NCBI GenBank assembly: GCA_021782295.1 | Contig: JAJXVC010000001.1 | Span: 1 to 57,745, forward strand | Direction of reading: 5' to 3' | DNA length: 57,745 nucleotides | Origin: a bacterium | Lineage (GTDB): Bacteria; Eremiobacterota; Eremiobacteria; Baltobacterales; Baltobacteraceae | Part shown: positions 1-9,501 of the stretch, one piece after another | Layout of the letters: each line of letters opens with the position of its first letter | Numbering within the stretch: the stretch's first letter is position 1 | Notes under the pieces: model-generated | What the model was told of the DNA's origin: nothing | The model's database searches: none | What the model saw: only the letters and a program-made list of their open reading frames with translations | Position numbers and translations under genes: made by a program

Positions 1-342
1 CTACCGGTCGCGATCTTTCTGGCAGTCGCGCTCGCTGCAGCCTTGCTCTTTACCGTGCTTCCGGGGCTGCTCGCGCAGCGGAAGCCCAATCCGCTGAAAC
101 TCGAAGCCTATGAATGCGGTGTCGAGCCGACCTCGTCGGTATCGGGGCGCTTCCCGGTTCGCTTCTACCTTATCGCGATGCTCTTCGTCGTCTTCGATGT
201 TGAAGCGGCATCCTTTTACCCGTGGGCCGTCGAGCTACACGCACTCAAACTCTTCGGTCTGCTCGAGATGGCGGTTTTTATCGTCGTCCTCGGTATCGGA
301 TACGCGTATGTTTGGAAGCGTGGAGGTTTAGCGTGGAAGTAG
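1..342 (+). CDS. nuoA: NADH-quinone oxidoreductase subunit A (5' end cut by window)
   Basis: Small membrane subunit of complex I, near the quinone-access channel. The frame is already open at base 1, so the true start lies outside; 113 residues remain, close to the usual 118-130. Seen: the end of a first membrane helix, the conserved loop [10 protein letters not shown] with its cysteine, a second helix containing [15 protein letters not shown] with the conserved acidic pair, and a third helix ending [16 protein letters not shown]. The stop overlaps the start of nuoB by 10 bases, and the nuoB ribosome-binding site GGAGG (322-326) lies inside this gene. It is the first visible gene of a complete nuoA-N operon; the operon promoter is not in the window. 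Confidence 0.95.
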   Translation, partial: LPVAIFLAVALAAALLFTVLPGLLAQRKPNPLKLEAYECGVEPTSSVSGRFPVRFYLIAMLFVVFDVEAASFYPWAVELHALKLFGLLEMAVFIVVLGIGYAYVWKRGGLAWK

Positions 343-812
343 GTCCCGGACACTTTCTTTTAACGAAGCTCGATGATGTTGCGCGTTGGGCGCAGAGTTC
401 GAGCGTTTGGCCGTTGACGATGGGCCTCGCCTGTTGCGCAATCGAAATGATGACCGTGACGGCGCCGGAGTACGACATCGCGCGCTTGGGCTCCGAGGTC
501 TTTCGGAGTTCGCCGCGTCAGGCCGATCTCATGATCGTCTCGGGGCGCGTCGCGCAGAAGATGGCTCCGGTCGTCAAACGCCTGCACGACCAAATGGCCG
601 ATCCGAAATGGGTGATCTCGATGGGCGCTTGCGCGAGTTCGGGCGGCGTCTTCGATAACTACGCCGTCGTCCAGGGCGTCGATACGATCATTCCGGTCGA
701 TGTCTACGTTCCCGGTTGCCCGCCGACCCCCGACGGCTTGCTTTATGCCGTCAACCTCATTCAACAGCAGATTCGCGAAGGCGGGCGCGGCGGCGTCCTC
801 GCGCGCGGTTAG
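333..812 (+). CDS. nuoB: NADH-quinone oxidoreductase subunit B
   Basis: Peripheral-arm subunit that carries the terminal [4Fe-4S] cluster N2 and hands electrons to quinone. 159 residues, normal for the family. Cluster ligands are visible: the tandem cysteines in LACCAIEMM, the cysteine in [10 protein letters not shown] and the one in [12 protein letters not shown] chose GTG at 333 (VEVGPGHF) because GGAGG at 322-326 sits seven bases upstream and because upstream in-frame starts would run through nuoA without homology. It overlaps nuoA by 10 bases, which suggests translational coupling. The gap to nuoC is 31 bases. Confidence 0.96.
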   Translation: MEVGPGHFLLTKLDDVARWAQSSSVWPLTMGLACCAIEMMTVTAPEYDIARLGSEVFRSSPRQADLMIVSGRVAQKMAPVVKRLHDQMADPKWVISMGACASSGGVFDNYAVVQGVDTIIPVDVYVPGCPPTPDGLLYAVNLIQQQIREGGRGGVLARG

Positions 813-843
813 CACACGTTCGAGCGCAAGAAGAAAGGCCCGA

Positions 844-1461
844 ATGCCGAGCACACAAACGCCTTCGATTACGGGGTTGGCAACCGATCCCACGAGCCTC
901 CGCGCCGATATCGGCGATGCGGAGGTTCGTCGCGTCGATCTTGCCGCGTTGCGCGCAACCATGGAGGATCTCCACGCGCAGGGATACTCGATGTTGCTCG
1001 ATCTCGGCGCAGTCGATTATCCGGAGCGCACGCCGCGTTTCGATCTTGTCTATCATCTCTTGGCGATGCCGATGAAGGCGCGTTCCGTCGCCGAAGTCGG
1101 AAAACCCAAGCGCCTGCGCGTGTTGTGCGGCGTTGACGGCGAGAAGCCCGTTGCTCCGAGCGTCATGGATCTCTGGCCAAGCGCCGATTGGGCCGAGCGC
1201 GAAGTGTACGATCTTTTCGGGATCACGTTTACCGGACACGACGATTTGCGCCGCATCCAAATGCCCTACGATTGGGAGGGGCATCCGTTGCGGAAAGATT
1301 ATCCGTTGCGCGGCCCCGCGCGCGACCGCGCGCCGCGCCCGGCCTTCGCGTTGAAGAGTAACGTCGTCGCCGGCGCACCGCCCTCCGGGCGCACGCTCGA
1401 AGCGTTGCAAGCGCAGGTAAAAGCCGCGCGCGAACGCTCGGCTCGGGAGGACGAACGGTGA
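844..1461 (+). CDS. nuoC: NADH-quinone oxidoreductase subunit C (30 kDa)
   Basis: Peripheral-arm scaffold subunit that packs against NuoD. 205 residues. The family signature is clear near the end: EREVYDLFGITFTGH followed by DWEGHPLRKDYPL. ATG at 844 is preferred: GAAAGG at 833-838 lies just upstream, and the sequence before it in this frame is an arginine-rich shadow of nuoB. The first ~25 residues are poorly conserved, so a slightly later start is possible. The stop overlaps the nuoD start in a GTGA arrangement. NuoC and NuoD are separate genes here, not fused as in Escherichia coli. Confidence 0.94.
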   Translation: MPSTQTPSITGLATDPTSLRADIGDAEVRRVDLAALRATMEDLHAQGYSMLLDLGAVDYPERTPRFDLVYHLLAMPMKARSVAEVGKPKRLRVLCGVDGEKPVAPSVMDLWPSADWAEREVYDLFGITFTGHDDLRRIQMPYDWEGHPLRKDYPLRGPARDRAPRPAFALKSNVVAGAPPSGRTLEALQAQVKAARERSAREDER

Positions 1462-2696
1462 GTACCACGTCACGCCCGACCACGCCGCCCGAACCGATGA
1501 CCCCCGAGGTCGTCAGTCGCGAAGGCAATTCAATGGTGCTTTCGATGGGGCCGCAGCACCCCTCGACGCACGGCGTTCTTCAGATCATGCTGGAGATCGA
1601 AGGCGAAACGGTCGTGAAGGCCGAGCCGGAGATCGGCTACCTGCACACCGGTATCGAAAAATCGGCCGAGAATCTTTTCTGGACGCAAGCACAGACCGTT
1701 ATCGAGCGCATGGATTACCTGGCGCCTGAAAGCAACGCGTTGTGCTACGTACTCGCCGCGGAGCGATTGATCGGCATCGAAGGGAAGATTCCCGAGCGCG
1801 CGCAGACGATTCGCGTCCTTTTTTCTGAATTGACGCGCATCGCTTCGCACTGCGTCTGGCTTGGAACGCACGGAATCGATATCGGTGCGATTTCGGCCTT
1901 TTTCTACTGCTTCGACTTGCGCGAAAACTTGCTCGACTTGCAAGAGGCTGCCGGTGGGGCGCGCATGCATCCGAATTACATGCGTATCGGCGGCGTCAAC
2001 GGCGACCTACCGCAAGGCTTCCTCGACCGCTTCGATGCGCTCTTAGAAAAGTTCCCGGGGCGCATGCGCGATCTTCGCGGATTGCTGCAAGCGAACCCGA
2101 TCTTCCAAGACCGCACCATCGACGTCGGCACGTTGACGCCCGAGGAAGCCGTGCGCTGGAACGTTACCGGGCCCGCTTTGCGCGCCTCGGGCATCGCCTA
2201 CGACGTGCGCCGTGCGTTTCCGTACTGCGGTTTTGAGACGTACGAGTTCGACATCCCGACGCGCACCGACGGCGATGCCTACGCGCGCTTCCTCGTGCGG
2301 CTCGATGAAATGGAAGAGTCGTACAAGATTCTCAAACAAGTACGAAAACGGCTCGATACGCCTGGTGCGGTAATGATCGACGATCCGAAAATCGCCGCTC
2401 CGCCCAAAGAGACGATTGCGCTTTCTATGGAGGCGCTGATCCATCACTTTAAGATCATCAGCGAAGGCTTCCGCGTTGCGCCGGGCGATGCGTATGCTTC
2501 GGTCGAGTCGCCGCGCGGCGAACTCGGCTATTACATCGTTAGCGACGGCGGCAACCGCCCGTACCGTATCCGCACGCGGCCGCCGTCACTTTATAACCTG
2601 CAGGTTCTCAAACACATTGCACCGGGAAATCTTATCGCCGATCTCGTCGTAATGATCGGCTCCCTCGATCCGGTGTTCGGAGAGGTCGATCGATGA
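1458..2696 (+). CDS. nuoD: NADH-quinone oxidoreductase subunit D (49 kDa)
   Basis: Peripheral-arm subunit that forms the quinone-binding pocket with NuoB. 412 residues, typical when not fused to NuoC. Signatures: MGPQHPSTHGVLQ (the quinone-site histidine loop), EIGYLHTGIEK, and the end of the fold in MIGSLDPVFGEVDR. GTG start overlaps the nuoC stop by four bases; the first ~18 residues are a threonine/proline-rich extension before the conserved region. The end overlaps nuoE in an ATGA junction. Confidence 0.97.
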   Translation: MSTTSRPTTPPEPMTPEVVSREGNSMVLSMGPQHPSTHGVLQIMLEIEGETVVKAEPEIGYLHTGIEKSAENLFWTQAQTVIERMDYLAPESNALCYVLAAERLIGIEGKIPERAQTIRVLFSELTRIASHCVWLGTHGIDIGAISAFFYCFDLRENLLDLQEAAGGARMHPNYMRIGGVNGDLPQGFLDRFDALLEKFPGRMRDLRGLLQANPIFQDRTIDVGTLTPEEAVRWNVTGPALRASGIAYDVRRAFPYCGFETYEFDIPTRTDGDAYARFLVRLDEMEESYKILKQVRKRLDTPGAVMIDDPKIAAPPKETIALSMEALIHHFKIISEGFRVAPGDAYASVESPRGELGYYIVSDGGNRPYRIRTRPPSLYNLQVLKHIAPGNLIADLVVMIGSLDPVFGEVDR

Positions 2697-3454
2697 CGCA
2701 ACGCGAGCTTGATTTTCCCGCATTGGCTGCGCGCCTACGCCCGCAGTGCGAGGCGATTGTCGCCCGGTACGAAGAACGGCGCTCCGCGCTGCTGCCGATC
2801 GTGCATTTGTTTCAAGAGCACGAGGGCTATGCCAGTCGCGAAGCGATGCGCTTCACGGCAGATCTGCTCGGCCTCACCCCGGCGGTGGTCGAGAGCACGG
2901 TCTCGTTCTATTCGTTGTTTTTCCGCAAGCCGGTCGGCAAATACGTCTTGCAAGTCTGTCGCGGCCTTTCGTGCACGATCAACGGTGCCGAAAATATCAT
3001 GTCCTATTTTCGAGAGAAATTAGGAATCGGACACCTGCAAACGACCGACGACGGCCTCTTCTCGTACGAAGAAGTGGAGTGCCTCGCATCTTGCGACCGA
3101 GCGACCTGCATGCAAGTCAATCTCGAATTTATTTACGATCTTACGCCGCAGGCGATCGACGATATGATTGCCGCGATGCGCGCGGGAACGTTTTCCGTCG
3201 CTCCGATGGTTCAGAGCGACTCGCCTGAAAAGACGTGGAGCGTCAAACAGGATCTTCAGGTCTCGCGCGGCGAGAAAGCCGCCGGCGCACGCGGCGTCGC
3301 ATCGCCGAACAACCCCGGTGGGCTCGGCGATAGCAGCGGCGTGATCATGCTCGATCGCTTCGTACTGCGCGACGACGCTCCGTCGATGCGCGCTCGCTCG
3401 AACGAACGGCTCGTACAGGATGCAAAACTCGTAGCGGAGGCGATCGAAGAATAA
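2693..3454 (+). CDS. nuoE: NADH-quinone oxidoreductase subunit E (24 kDa) with C-terminal extension
   Basis: Thioredoxin-like [2Fe-2S] subunit (cluster N1a) that works with NuoF at the NADH end. The N-terminal ~165 residues are a normal NuoE, with ligands CRGLSC (C-x4-C) and CLASC (C-x3-C). The protein is 253 residues, about 85 longer than the usual ~165. The extra C-terminal part (from roughly residue 168) contains a glycine/asparagine-rich stretch around SPNNPGGLGD and a charged, probably helical end; I do not recognise it. ATGA overlap with nuoD; its stop overlaps the nuoF start by one base. Confidence 0.95.
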   Translation: MTQRELDFPALAARLRPQCEAIVARYEERRSALLPIVHLFQEHEGYASREAMRFTADLLGLTPAVVESTVSFYSLFFRKPVGKYVLQVCRGLSCTINGAENIMSYFREKLGIGHLQTTDDGLFSYEEVECLASCDRATCMQVNLEFIYDLTPQAIDDMIAAMRAGTFSVAPMVQSDSPEKTWSVKQDLQVSRGEKAAGARGVASPNNPGGLGDSSGVIMLDRFVLRDDAPSMRARSNERLVQDAKLVAEAIEE

Positions 3455-4713
3455 TGCCGGTGGTGAAAGTACTTACCGAAGGCATCGGCGAGCTCGATCT
3501 CACCGATATCGCCGTTTATCGGCAGCGGGATGGTTATCGGCAGTGGGAGCGCGCCGTGCGCGAACTCAAATCGAGCGAGGTGCTCGACATAGCCGAACGC
3601 TCGGGCTTGCGCGGGCGCGGCGGCGCCGGCTTCCCGACCGGGAAGAAGTGGAGCTTTTTGCCTGCCGGCGATAAGCCGCGCTACCTGGTCTGCAACTGCG
3701 ACGAGGCCGAACCGGGCACGTTTAAAGACCACATGTTGCTCGAGAACGTGCCGCATTTGGTGCTCGAAGGCATCTTGCTCGGCTCGTACGGCATCGGCTC
3801 GCACCACGCGTTCATCTATATTCGCGGTGAATTCAAACGCGGTTACGAAATTTTCTCACGCGCTCTCGAAGCGGCGCGCGCCGCCGGATTCGTGGGGAAG
3901 AATATTTTCGGCACCGGATACGATCTCGAAGTGACGATTCATCGCGGAGCGGGCGCATATATTTGCGGCGAAGAGACCGCGCTGCTGAATTCGCTGGAAG
4001 GGAAGCGCGGCGAACCGCGCTTGAAACCGCCCTTCCCGGCTATCGCCGGGCTCTACGGAATGCCGACGGTGGTGAACAACGTCGAGACGCTCGCCTATCT
4101 CGTTCCGATTCTTCGCAACGGCCCCGAGTGGTTCTCCGCGGTTGGAACCGAACGCAGCAAAGGCTATAAGATCATTTCGATCTCCGGGCACGTACGCAAA
4201 CCCGGGAACTACGAAGTTGCGCTCGGCACGACGGTGCGCGAACTGATCGAGATCGCGGGCGGGCTTCGCGAAGGGCGAACGCTGCGAGCGGTGCAGCCGG
4301 GCGGTGGTTCGTCGGCCTGTATTTTTGAAGAGCATCTCGATCTGCCGTACGACTACGAAAACATGTCGAAGGCCGGGTCGATGCTTGGTTCGGGGGCGTT
4401 TGTCGTCTTCGACGATACGACCGACTTCGTGAAGTGTGCTTTCAACCTGGTGCGTTTCTTCGCGCACGAATCATGCGGACAGTGTACGCCGTGCCGCGAA
4501 GGCGGACACTGGTTGGAAACGGTGCTGCACCGATTCGTTGAAGGGCGAGGCCTTGCGAGCGATCTTACAATGATGCGCCGTGTTTCGTCGACGGTCACAG
4601 GGTTGAATCTCTGTGCGCTCGGCGACTCCATCGAACCGTTCCTGAAATCCGTACTCCAGCGCTTCCCCGAACAATTCGAAGCGCGCGTTCTCCGAGAGGT
4701 CGCCTCCGCATGA
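3454..4713 (+). CDS. nuoF: NADH-quinone oxidoreductase subunit F (51 kDa, NADH/FMN)
   Basis: Catalytic entry point of complex I: binds NADH and FMN and cluster N3. 419 residues, usual length. Seen: the glycine-rich NADH loop LRGRGGAGFPTGKKW, the FMN-binding CNCDEAEPGTFKDH, the segment YICGEETALLNSLEGKRG, and the N3 ligands ESCGQCTPCREG plus CALGDS near the C-terminus. ATG at the junction with nuoE; the end overlaps nuoG by four bases (ATGA). Confidence 0.97.
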   Translation: MPVVKVLTEGIGELDLTDIAVYRQRDGYRQWERAVRELKSSEVLDIAERSGLRGRGGAGFPTGKKWSFLPAGDKPRYLVCNCDEAEPGTFKDHMLLENVPHLVLEGILLGSYGIGSHHAFIYIRGEFKRGYEIFSRALEAARAAGFVGKNIFGTGYDLEVTIHRGAGAYICGEETALLNSLEGKRGEPRLKPPFPAIAGLYGMPTVVNNVETLAYLVPILRNGPEWFSAVGTERSKGYKIISISGHVRKPGNYEVALGTTVRELIEIAGGLREGRTLRAVQPGGGSSACIFEEHLDLPYDYENMSKAGSMLGSGAFVVFDDTTDFVKCAFNLVRFFAHESCGQCTPCREGGHWLETVLHRFVEGRGLASDLTMMRRVSSTVTGLNLCALGDSIEPFLKSVLQRFPEQFEARVLREVASA

Positions 4714-6995
4714 GTTCAGCCCCAGCGACGAGCGATCTCGTCAGTCTTACAATCGACGGCGTTCCCTTGCAAGTGCGTAAGGGGACGCTCCTTGTCGAAG
4801 CTACGAAGATGGTGAAGCAAGAGATTCCCGTCTATTGCTACCACACGAAGCTCGGGCCGGCAGGGCTCTGTCGCGTCTGTCTCGTCGAAATCGAGGGCAT
4901 GCCCAAACTGCAGATCGGTTGCAACACGCCGGTCGCAGAGGGAATGGTCGTGCGCACGCAAGGCGACAGCGTCGACAAAGGACGCGCGATGGTGTTGGAG
5001 CTGTTGCTCGTCAATCATCCGCTCGATTGCCCGATCTGCGATAAAGGCGGCGAGTGCGATCTGCAAGATTTTTCGATGGCCTACGGGCGCGGCACGAGCG
5101 ATCTCGCCGATCCCAAAAGCAGCAAACCGAAGGCGGTCGACCTCGGGCCGACGATCGTTCTCGACGAAGAGCGTTGCGTGGTCTGCCAGCGCTGCGTTCG
5201 CTTCGACGATCTTATCGCCGGCGAACGCCAACTCGTGCTCAAAGATCGCGGCCATCGCAACATGATTGCAACGGCGACCGGCGACCCGTACCATCACCAT
5301 TTTACCGGAAACGTCACCGAACTCTGCCCGGTCGGTGCGTTGACCTCGAAGACCTATCGCTTTAAATCGCGTCCGTGGGATCTCAAGCGAACCGAAACGA
5401 GTTGCACGCAATGTTCGGTCGGTTGCCGCATGAATGTCGACGTTCGCCAGGGCAAGGTGTTGCGAACGATGTCGGTGGAGGGCGACGATGCCGTCTCCGA
5501 TTGGTGGCTCTGCGACCGTGGGCGCTATAACGTCGGTTATATCGATGCCCCCGAACGCATCAAGCAACCGTTGCTCCGTCGCGACGGAGCGTTCGTGCAG
5601 ATCGGCTGGGACGATGCATTCGCGCTCTGGGCGAAGGCGATTCGCTCGGCGATCGATGCAGGCGCCCCCGAACGCGTCGCGGCGTTCGGCGGCGGGCGAC
5701 TCACCAACGAAGAAGCATATCTCCTCGCGCGCACGATGCGGACGCTCGGAGTGAAAAATCTCGATTGGCGCACGGGCCGGCAGCGGCAAGCGACGCCGGG
5801 AACCTCGGGCGGCACGCTGCTCGATCTCGAACGCGCCGGCGCAATCGTCACCATCGGTGAATCCTCAGCCGAACTCGCACCGGTCATGGATCTGCGCGTG
5901 CGAAAAGCCGTGCGCCACGGTGCGCGATTGATCCGCGTTGCATCACAGGAAGCGCCGCCCTCGATGGCGTTTGCAGATGTCGCCGATGTCGCGTCGGCTG
6001 CAGCGGCGATTCCGGCGAACGTTACCCGGATCGCGCTGCTCTGGGACGGCGTCGATAGCGCGCTTGCTCGCGCGGCGTTCAGCGCGCTCGAACGCGAAGG
6101 GCGCACGTTGCTGACCTATATTACCGGCGAACAAGGGAACGCGCGCGGAGCCGAAGCGATGGGGATGCTTCCCTTCGCCGGCACCGCTTATCACGTGGCC
6201 GATTCCGGACGCGATTTCGAAGCGGTCTGCCTCGATGCGCTCGCCGGAAAGATCGAGACGATGGCGATCTTCGGTGCGAACCCGGTGCGTCAGGCCGCCG
6301 ACGGCGCTCGCGTGCGCGACGCACTGCAAGCGGTTCCGTTTCTCGTCGTCACCGAGCTCTTTATGACGGAGACCGCGCAACTCGCTTCGTTGGTTCTTCC
6401 CGCCGCCGGGGCATTCGAGAAGAGCGGAAGCATCGTGAACCTCGCCGGTGACGTGCTGCCGACTGCGGCGGCGCTCGCGCCCCCCGAAGGTGTCCTCAGT
6501 GATTTCGAGATCGTCGTCGGTCTCGCACGCGCGCTGGAGATCGAACTTCCCGATACCGAGGAGATCGAACGCGCAACGATCGCCGCCGCCGCGGCGCTCC
6601 CGGTCGGCATCGCGTTCGGCGACGAGCGATTTGTCGGCACCGCGAAAAAAGCGTCCTCCGGTGAAGGGCTGCAACTGCACGTTCTGCACCATGCCTTCTT
6701 CGGCGGCGGAACGATGGCGAACGACGAACGGATCGTCGCGCTGCGACCGCAACCGACCGCGGCTTTCGCTACCGCCGATGCCGAACGGCTCGGCATTCGT
6801 GCGGGGGATCGCATCGATCTCGTCGCTTCCGCCGGAAAGATCGGCGATCTGCTCGCGGAGATTCGCGATACGTTAAGGCCGGGGAACGTGGCGCTCGTCG
6901 GCGTCCACGCAGGCTCAGCCGAGAACGGCATCGCCGCCGACGCGCGCGTGCGCGTTAAAAATATTCGCCATCTCGATGTGCCGGTGGAGGCGTAA
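4710..6995 (+). CDS. nuoG: NADH-quinone oxidoreductase subunit G (75 kDa)
   Basis: Largest peripheral subunit, an iron-sulfur wire plus an inactive molybdopterin-oxidoreductase-like domain. 761 residues. In order: [2Fe-2S] N1b (CYHTKLGPAGLCRVC and a later Cys), the His/Cys cluster N5 (HPLDCPICDKGGECDLQ), the N4 ligands (CVVCQRC and LCPVGAL), then C-x2-C-x3-C in CTQCSVGCRM with a fourth cysteine in WLCDRGRY. That last set matches the off-path cluster N7 found in some bacteria such as E. coli and Thermus and absent from mitochondria. The second half is the degenerate molybdopterin-type fold. ATGA overlap with nuoF; three bases before nuoH. Confidence 0.95.
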   Translation: MSSAPATSDLVSLTIDGVPLQVRKGTLLVEATKMVKQEIPVYCYHTKLGPAGLCRVCLVEIEGMPKLQIGCNTPVAEGMVVRTQGDSVDKGRAMVLELLLVNHPLDCPICDKGGECDLQDFSMAYGRGTSDLADPKSSKPKAVDLGPTIVLDEERCVVCQRCVRFDDLIAGERQLVLKDRGHRNMIATATGDPYHHHFTGNVTELCPVGALTSKTYRFKSRPWDLKRTETSCTQCSVGCRMNVDVRQGKVLRTMSVEGDDAVSDWWLCDRGRYNVGYIDAPERIKQPLLRRDGAFVQIGWDDAFALWAKAIRSAIDAGAPERVAAFGGGRLTNEEAYLLARTMRTLGVKNLDWRTGRQRQATPGTSGGTLLDLERAGAIVTIGESSAELAPVMDLRVRKAVRHGARLIRVASQEAPPSMAFADVADVASAAAAIPANVTRIALLWDGVDSALARAAFSALEREGRTLLTYITGEQGNARGAEAMGMLPFAGTAYHVADSGRDFEAVCLDALAGKIETMAIFGANPVRQAADGARVRDALQAVPFLVVTELFMTETAQLASLVLPAAGAFEKSGSIVNLAGDVLPTAAALAPPEGVLSDFEIVVGLARALEIELPDTEEIERATIAAAAALPVGIAFGDERFVGTAKKASSGEGLQLHVLHHAFFGGGTMANDERIVALRPQPTAAFATADAERLGIRAGDRIDLVASAGKIGDLLAEIRDTLRPGNVALVGVHAGSAENGIAADARVRVKNIRHLDVPVEA

Positions 6996-6998
6996 ACG

Positions 6999-7967
6999 AT
7001 GCTGATCGTTCTGGTAAAATCGGCGGTACTGCTGCTCGTGGTCATCACGACGTTTGCGTACGCGATGCTCTTCGAGCGGAAAATCCTCGGTTGGATGCAA
7101 TTGCGCCCGGGGCCGAACCGCGTCGGACCATGGGGATTGATGCAGCCCGCTGCCGATGCGGCAAAATTGATTCTGAAAGAGGATCTCACGCCGAAGACGG
7201 CCGACCCGTTGATCTATCGCCTCGCTCCGTTTATCTCGCTCGTCACCGCGTTTGCCGTCTATGCCGTCGTGCCGTTCGGCGCAAACGGCGACGGTTCGCC
7301 GTGGGCGATCGGCGACGTCAATGCCGGGATTCTCTTCTTAATGGCCATCTCGTCGATCGGCGTCTACGGGATCTCGTTGGGCGGCTGGGCTTCGGGTTCG
7401 AAATTTCCGCTGCTCGGCGCCGTCCGCGGCACCGCTCAGATGATCTCGTACGAACTCTCGATGTCGCTCTCGTTCGTCGGCGTCCTCATGCTCGCGGGAA
7501 CGACCTCGCTCACCGGCATCGTCAACGCTCAAGAACGCGTCTGGTTTCTCATCCCACAAGCGCTCGGTTTCATCATCTACGTCATCACGGCGATCGCCGA
7601 GACGAATCGCACGCCGTTCGACCTCGTCGAGGCTGAGACCGAACTCGTCGGCGGTTTCCATACCGAATACTCCGGGTTGCGCTTCGGTTCGTTTTTTATC
7701 GCCGAGTACGTCAACATGTTGACGGTCTCGTGCATCGCGACGCTGCTCTTTCTGGGCGGCTGGAATGCACCGTTCGGCCTGACGTTCTTGCCGAGTGTTG
7801 GATGGTTTGTCCTCAAGGTGGGGGCGTTCATGTTTTTCTACATGTGGCTACGAGCGACGTTGCCGCGCTTTCGTTACGACCGGCTCATGACGTTCGGTTG
7901 GAAAGTACTGCTGCCGATTGCCACGCTCAACCTCGTCGCTACTGCGGCGTGGGTCGCGCTGCACTAA
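6999..7967 (+). CDS. nuoH: NADH-quinone oxidoreductase subunit H
   Basis: Membrane subunit joining the peripheral and membrane arms; it lines the quinone chamber. 322 residues with about eight predicted membrane helices. Signatures: FERKILGWMQLRPGPNRVG near the N-terminus and ETNRTPFDLVEAETELVGG with its cluster of glutamates, followed by FHTEYSG. Ends in a normal final helix. It is separated from nuoG by three bases and from nuoI by 15. Confidence 0.97.
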   Translation: MLIVLVKSAVLLLVVITTFAYAMLFERKILGWMQLRPGPNRVGPWGLMQPAADAAKLILKEDLTPKTADPLIYRLAPFISLVTAFAVYAVVPFGANGDGSPWAIGDVNAGILFLMAISSIGVYGISLGGWASGSKFPLLGAVRGTAQMISYELSMSLSFVGVLMLAGTTSLTGIVNAQERVWFLIPQALGFIIYVITAIAETNRTPFDLVEAETELVGGFHTEYSGLRFGSFFIAEYVNMLTVSCIATLLFLGGWNAPFGLTFLPSVGWFVLKVGAFMFFYMWLRATLPRFRYDRLMTFGWKVLLPIATLNLVATAAWVALH

Positions 7968-7982
7968 GACGGGAACGATCGA

Positions 7983-8588
7983 ATGAAAAAACAACTCTTC
8001 AGTTTCGGAGCGGTAGGCGCGATTCTCCGCGGCTTCGGAATCACGTTCAAATACATGTTCGTCAGGCGACCGACGATTGAGTATCCGAGCATCAAGAAGC
8101 AGCATGCGCCGCGCTTTCATGGATTGCACGAACTCCGCCGCTACGCCGACGGAAAAGAGCGCTGCATCGGGTGCGAGCTCTGCTCGAGCGCCTGTCCGGC
8201 GAACGCGATCACCGTCATCGGCTCGGAAAACGCGCCCGACGCGCGCGTCTCTCCGGGCGAGCGGCACGCCGCGAGCTACGAGATCGACGAACTGCGCTGC
8301 ATCTTTTGCGGCCTCTGCGAAGAAGCGTGCCCAACCGATGCTATCGTGTTGACGCCCCGTTTTGAGATGGCCGACTATCGCCGCGGCGCGTTCGTCTATT
8401 CGAAAGATCGTCTGTTGGTGCCGCGCGATGCCGGAGTCGGCACGCCGCCCGACGAGCGGCCGAACGGTATTCCGGCCGATCTCGGTCGAGTTGCCGAGGT
8501 GAAATCGACGGTGAACGTCGACCGAGGATACTCCGCGACGCATCGCGGTGAAGTGCTTAAAACCGAACGAAAGGGGTTGGCCGGGTGA
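7983..8588 (+). CDS. nuoI: NADH-quinone oxidoreductase subunit I (two 4Fe-4S)
   Basis: Ferredoxin-like subunit carrying clusters N6a and N6b that feeds N2 in NuoB. 201 residues. Two clear 4Fe-4S motifs: CIGCELCSSACPANAI and CIFCGLCEEACPTDAI. An N-terminal amphipathic region (residues ~1-40) fits the membrane-lying helix of the family. The C-terminal ~60 residues after the second cluster are longer than the core requires, with little to recognise. The stop overlaps nuoJ (GTGA). Confidence 0.96.
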   Translation: MKKQLFSFGAVGAILRGFGITFKYMFVRRPTIEYPSIKKQHAPRFHGLHELRRYADGKERCIGCELCSSACPANAITVIGSENAPDARVSPGERHAASYEIDELRCIFCGLCEEACPTDAIVLTPRFEMADYRRGAFVYSKDRLLVPRDAGVGTPPDERPNGIPADLGRVAEVKSTVNVDRGYSATHRGEVLKTERKGLAG

Positions 8589-9181
8589 TTCCCTTTTGGA
8601 TCATTGGCGCAGTCTTAGTGATCAGTGCGCTCTGGACGGTCACTGCGCGGAAGCCGATCTACAGCGTCGTCTCGTTGCTGCTGAACTTTGCAGCGCTCGC
8701 GACGACCTACCTGATTCTCCACGCCGAGTTTCTCGCCGTCATGCAGATCATCGTCTACTCGGGAGCGATCCTGATGCTGTTCGTCTTCGTGATCGCGTTG
8801 CTGAATAGTGGAATCGCACCGATTCTACTGGGCCGCGATCGCGTCCCGGTTGCGCCGGCCGCCGCCGCCGCACTTGCAGCGATTGCGTTCGTCGCAACCG
8901 CTATTGCGGCACTCCACGCTCCGGCGATCGTTCCGATTGCGACGCATTCGCCGCTGGGTGCAGTCGGGCGCGGCAACGTATTCGGCAGCATCGGTGATTT
9001 CGGCCAAGCGCTTTTCCTATCGCGCCTGCTGCCCTTTGAAGTCACGGCACTGATCTTGATGGTGGCAGTCGTCGGCGTCGTTTTGCTCGCCGGCGATCTC
9101 GCGCCCTACGTTCCTACACGACGTCGCGCCGAGCAGGCGCGCCGCGCACTACGCGAAGCGATCCTTCGGGAGGGTAAATAA
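8585..9181 (+). CDS. nuoJ: NADH-quinone oxidoreductase subunit J
   Basis: Membrane subunit J with about five helices. 198 residues. The third-helix region AVMQIIVYSGAILMLFVF matches the conserved pi-bulge helix of NuoJ. GTG start overlapping the nuoI stop by four bases; an upstream Shine-Dalgarno-like GAAAGGGG sits at about 8569-8576. The C-terminal tail is arginine-rich and cytoplasmic. The stop TAA shares its last base with the nuoK ATG. Confidence 0.94.
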   Translation: MIPFWIIGAVLVISALWTVTARKPIYSVVSLLLNFAALATTYLILHAEFLAVMQIIVYSGAILMLFVFVIALLNSGIAPILLGRDRVPVAPAAAAALAAIAFVATAIAALHAPAIVPIATHSPLGAVGRGNVFGSIGDFGQALFLSRLLPFEVTALILMVAVVGVVLLAGDLAPYVPTRRRAEQARRALREAILREGK

Positions 9182-9501
9182 TGGCGACGTCATTCTCCGG
9201 CGTGCCGATCTTCGATTACGAGGCGCTGGCTTCAGTGCTCTTTTTCATCGGCCTTGCAGGGGCGATCGCCCGCAGGAACCCGCTGGTGATGCTGATGAGC
9301 ATCGAATTGATGTTCAATGCGGCGAACCTGGCGTTCATCGTTTTCTCTCGTGCGTGGTTGAATAACGCCGGGCAAATATTCGCTTTTCTCGTGATTACCG
9401 TTGCCGCGGCGGAAGCGGCGATCGCGCTTGCGATCGTCGTTGTGGTCTTCCGTTCGGCGCAGCAGGTCGATGTCGATGATGTTCGGGTGCTGCATGGCTA
9501 A
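9181..9501 (+). CDS. nuoK: NADH-quinone oxidoreductase subunit K
   Basis: Small three-helix membrane subunit, MrpC-like, 106 residues. Both glutamates implicated in proton transfer are visible: one in LMSIELMFNAANL and one in ITVAAAEAAIALAI. The start shares a base with the nuoJ stop; the end overlaps the nuoL start by eight bases. Confidence 0.96.
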   Translation: MATSFSGVPIFDYEALASVLFFIGLAGAIARRNPLVMLMSIELMFNAANLAFIVFSRAWLNNAGQIFAFLVITVAAAEAAIALAIVVVVFRSAQQVDVDDVRVLHG

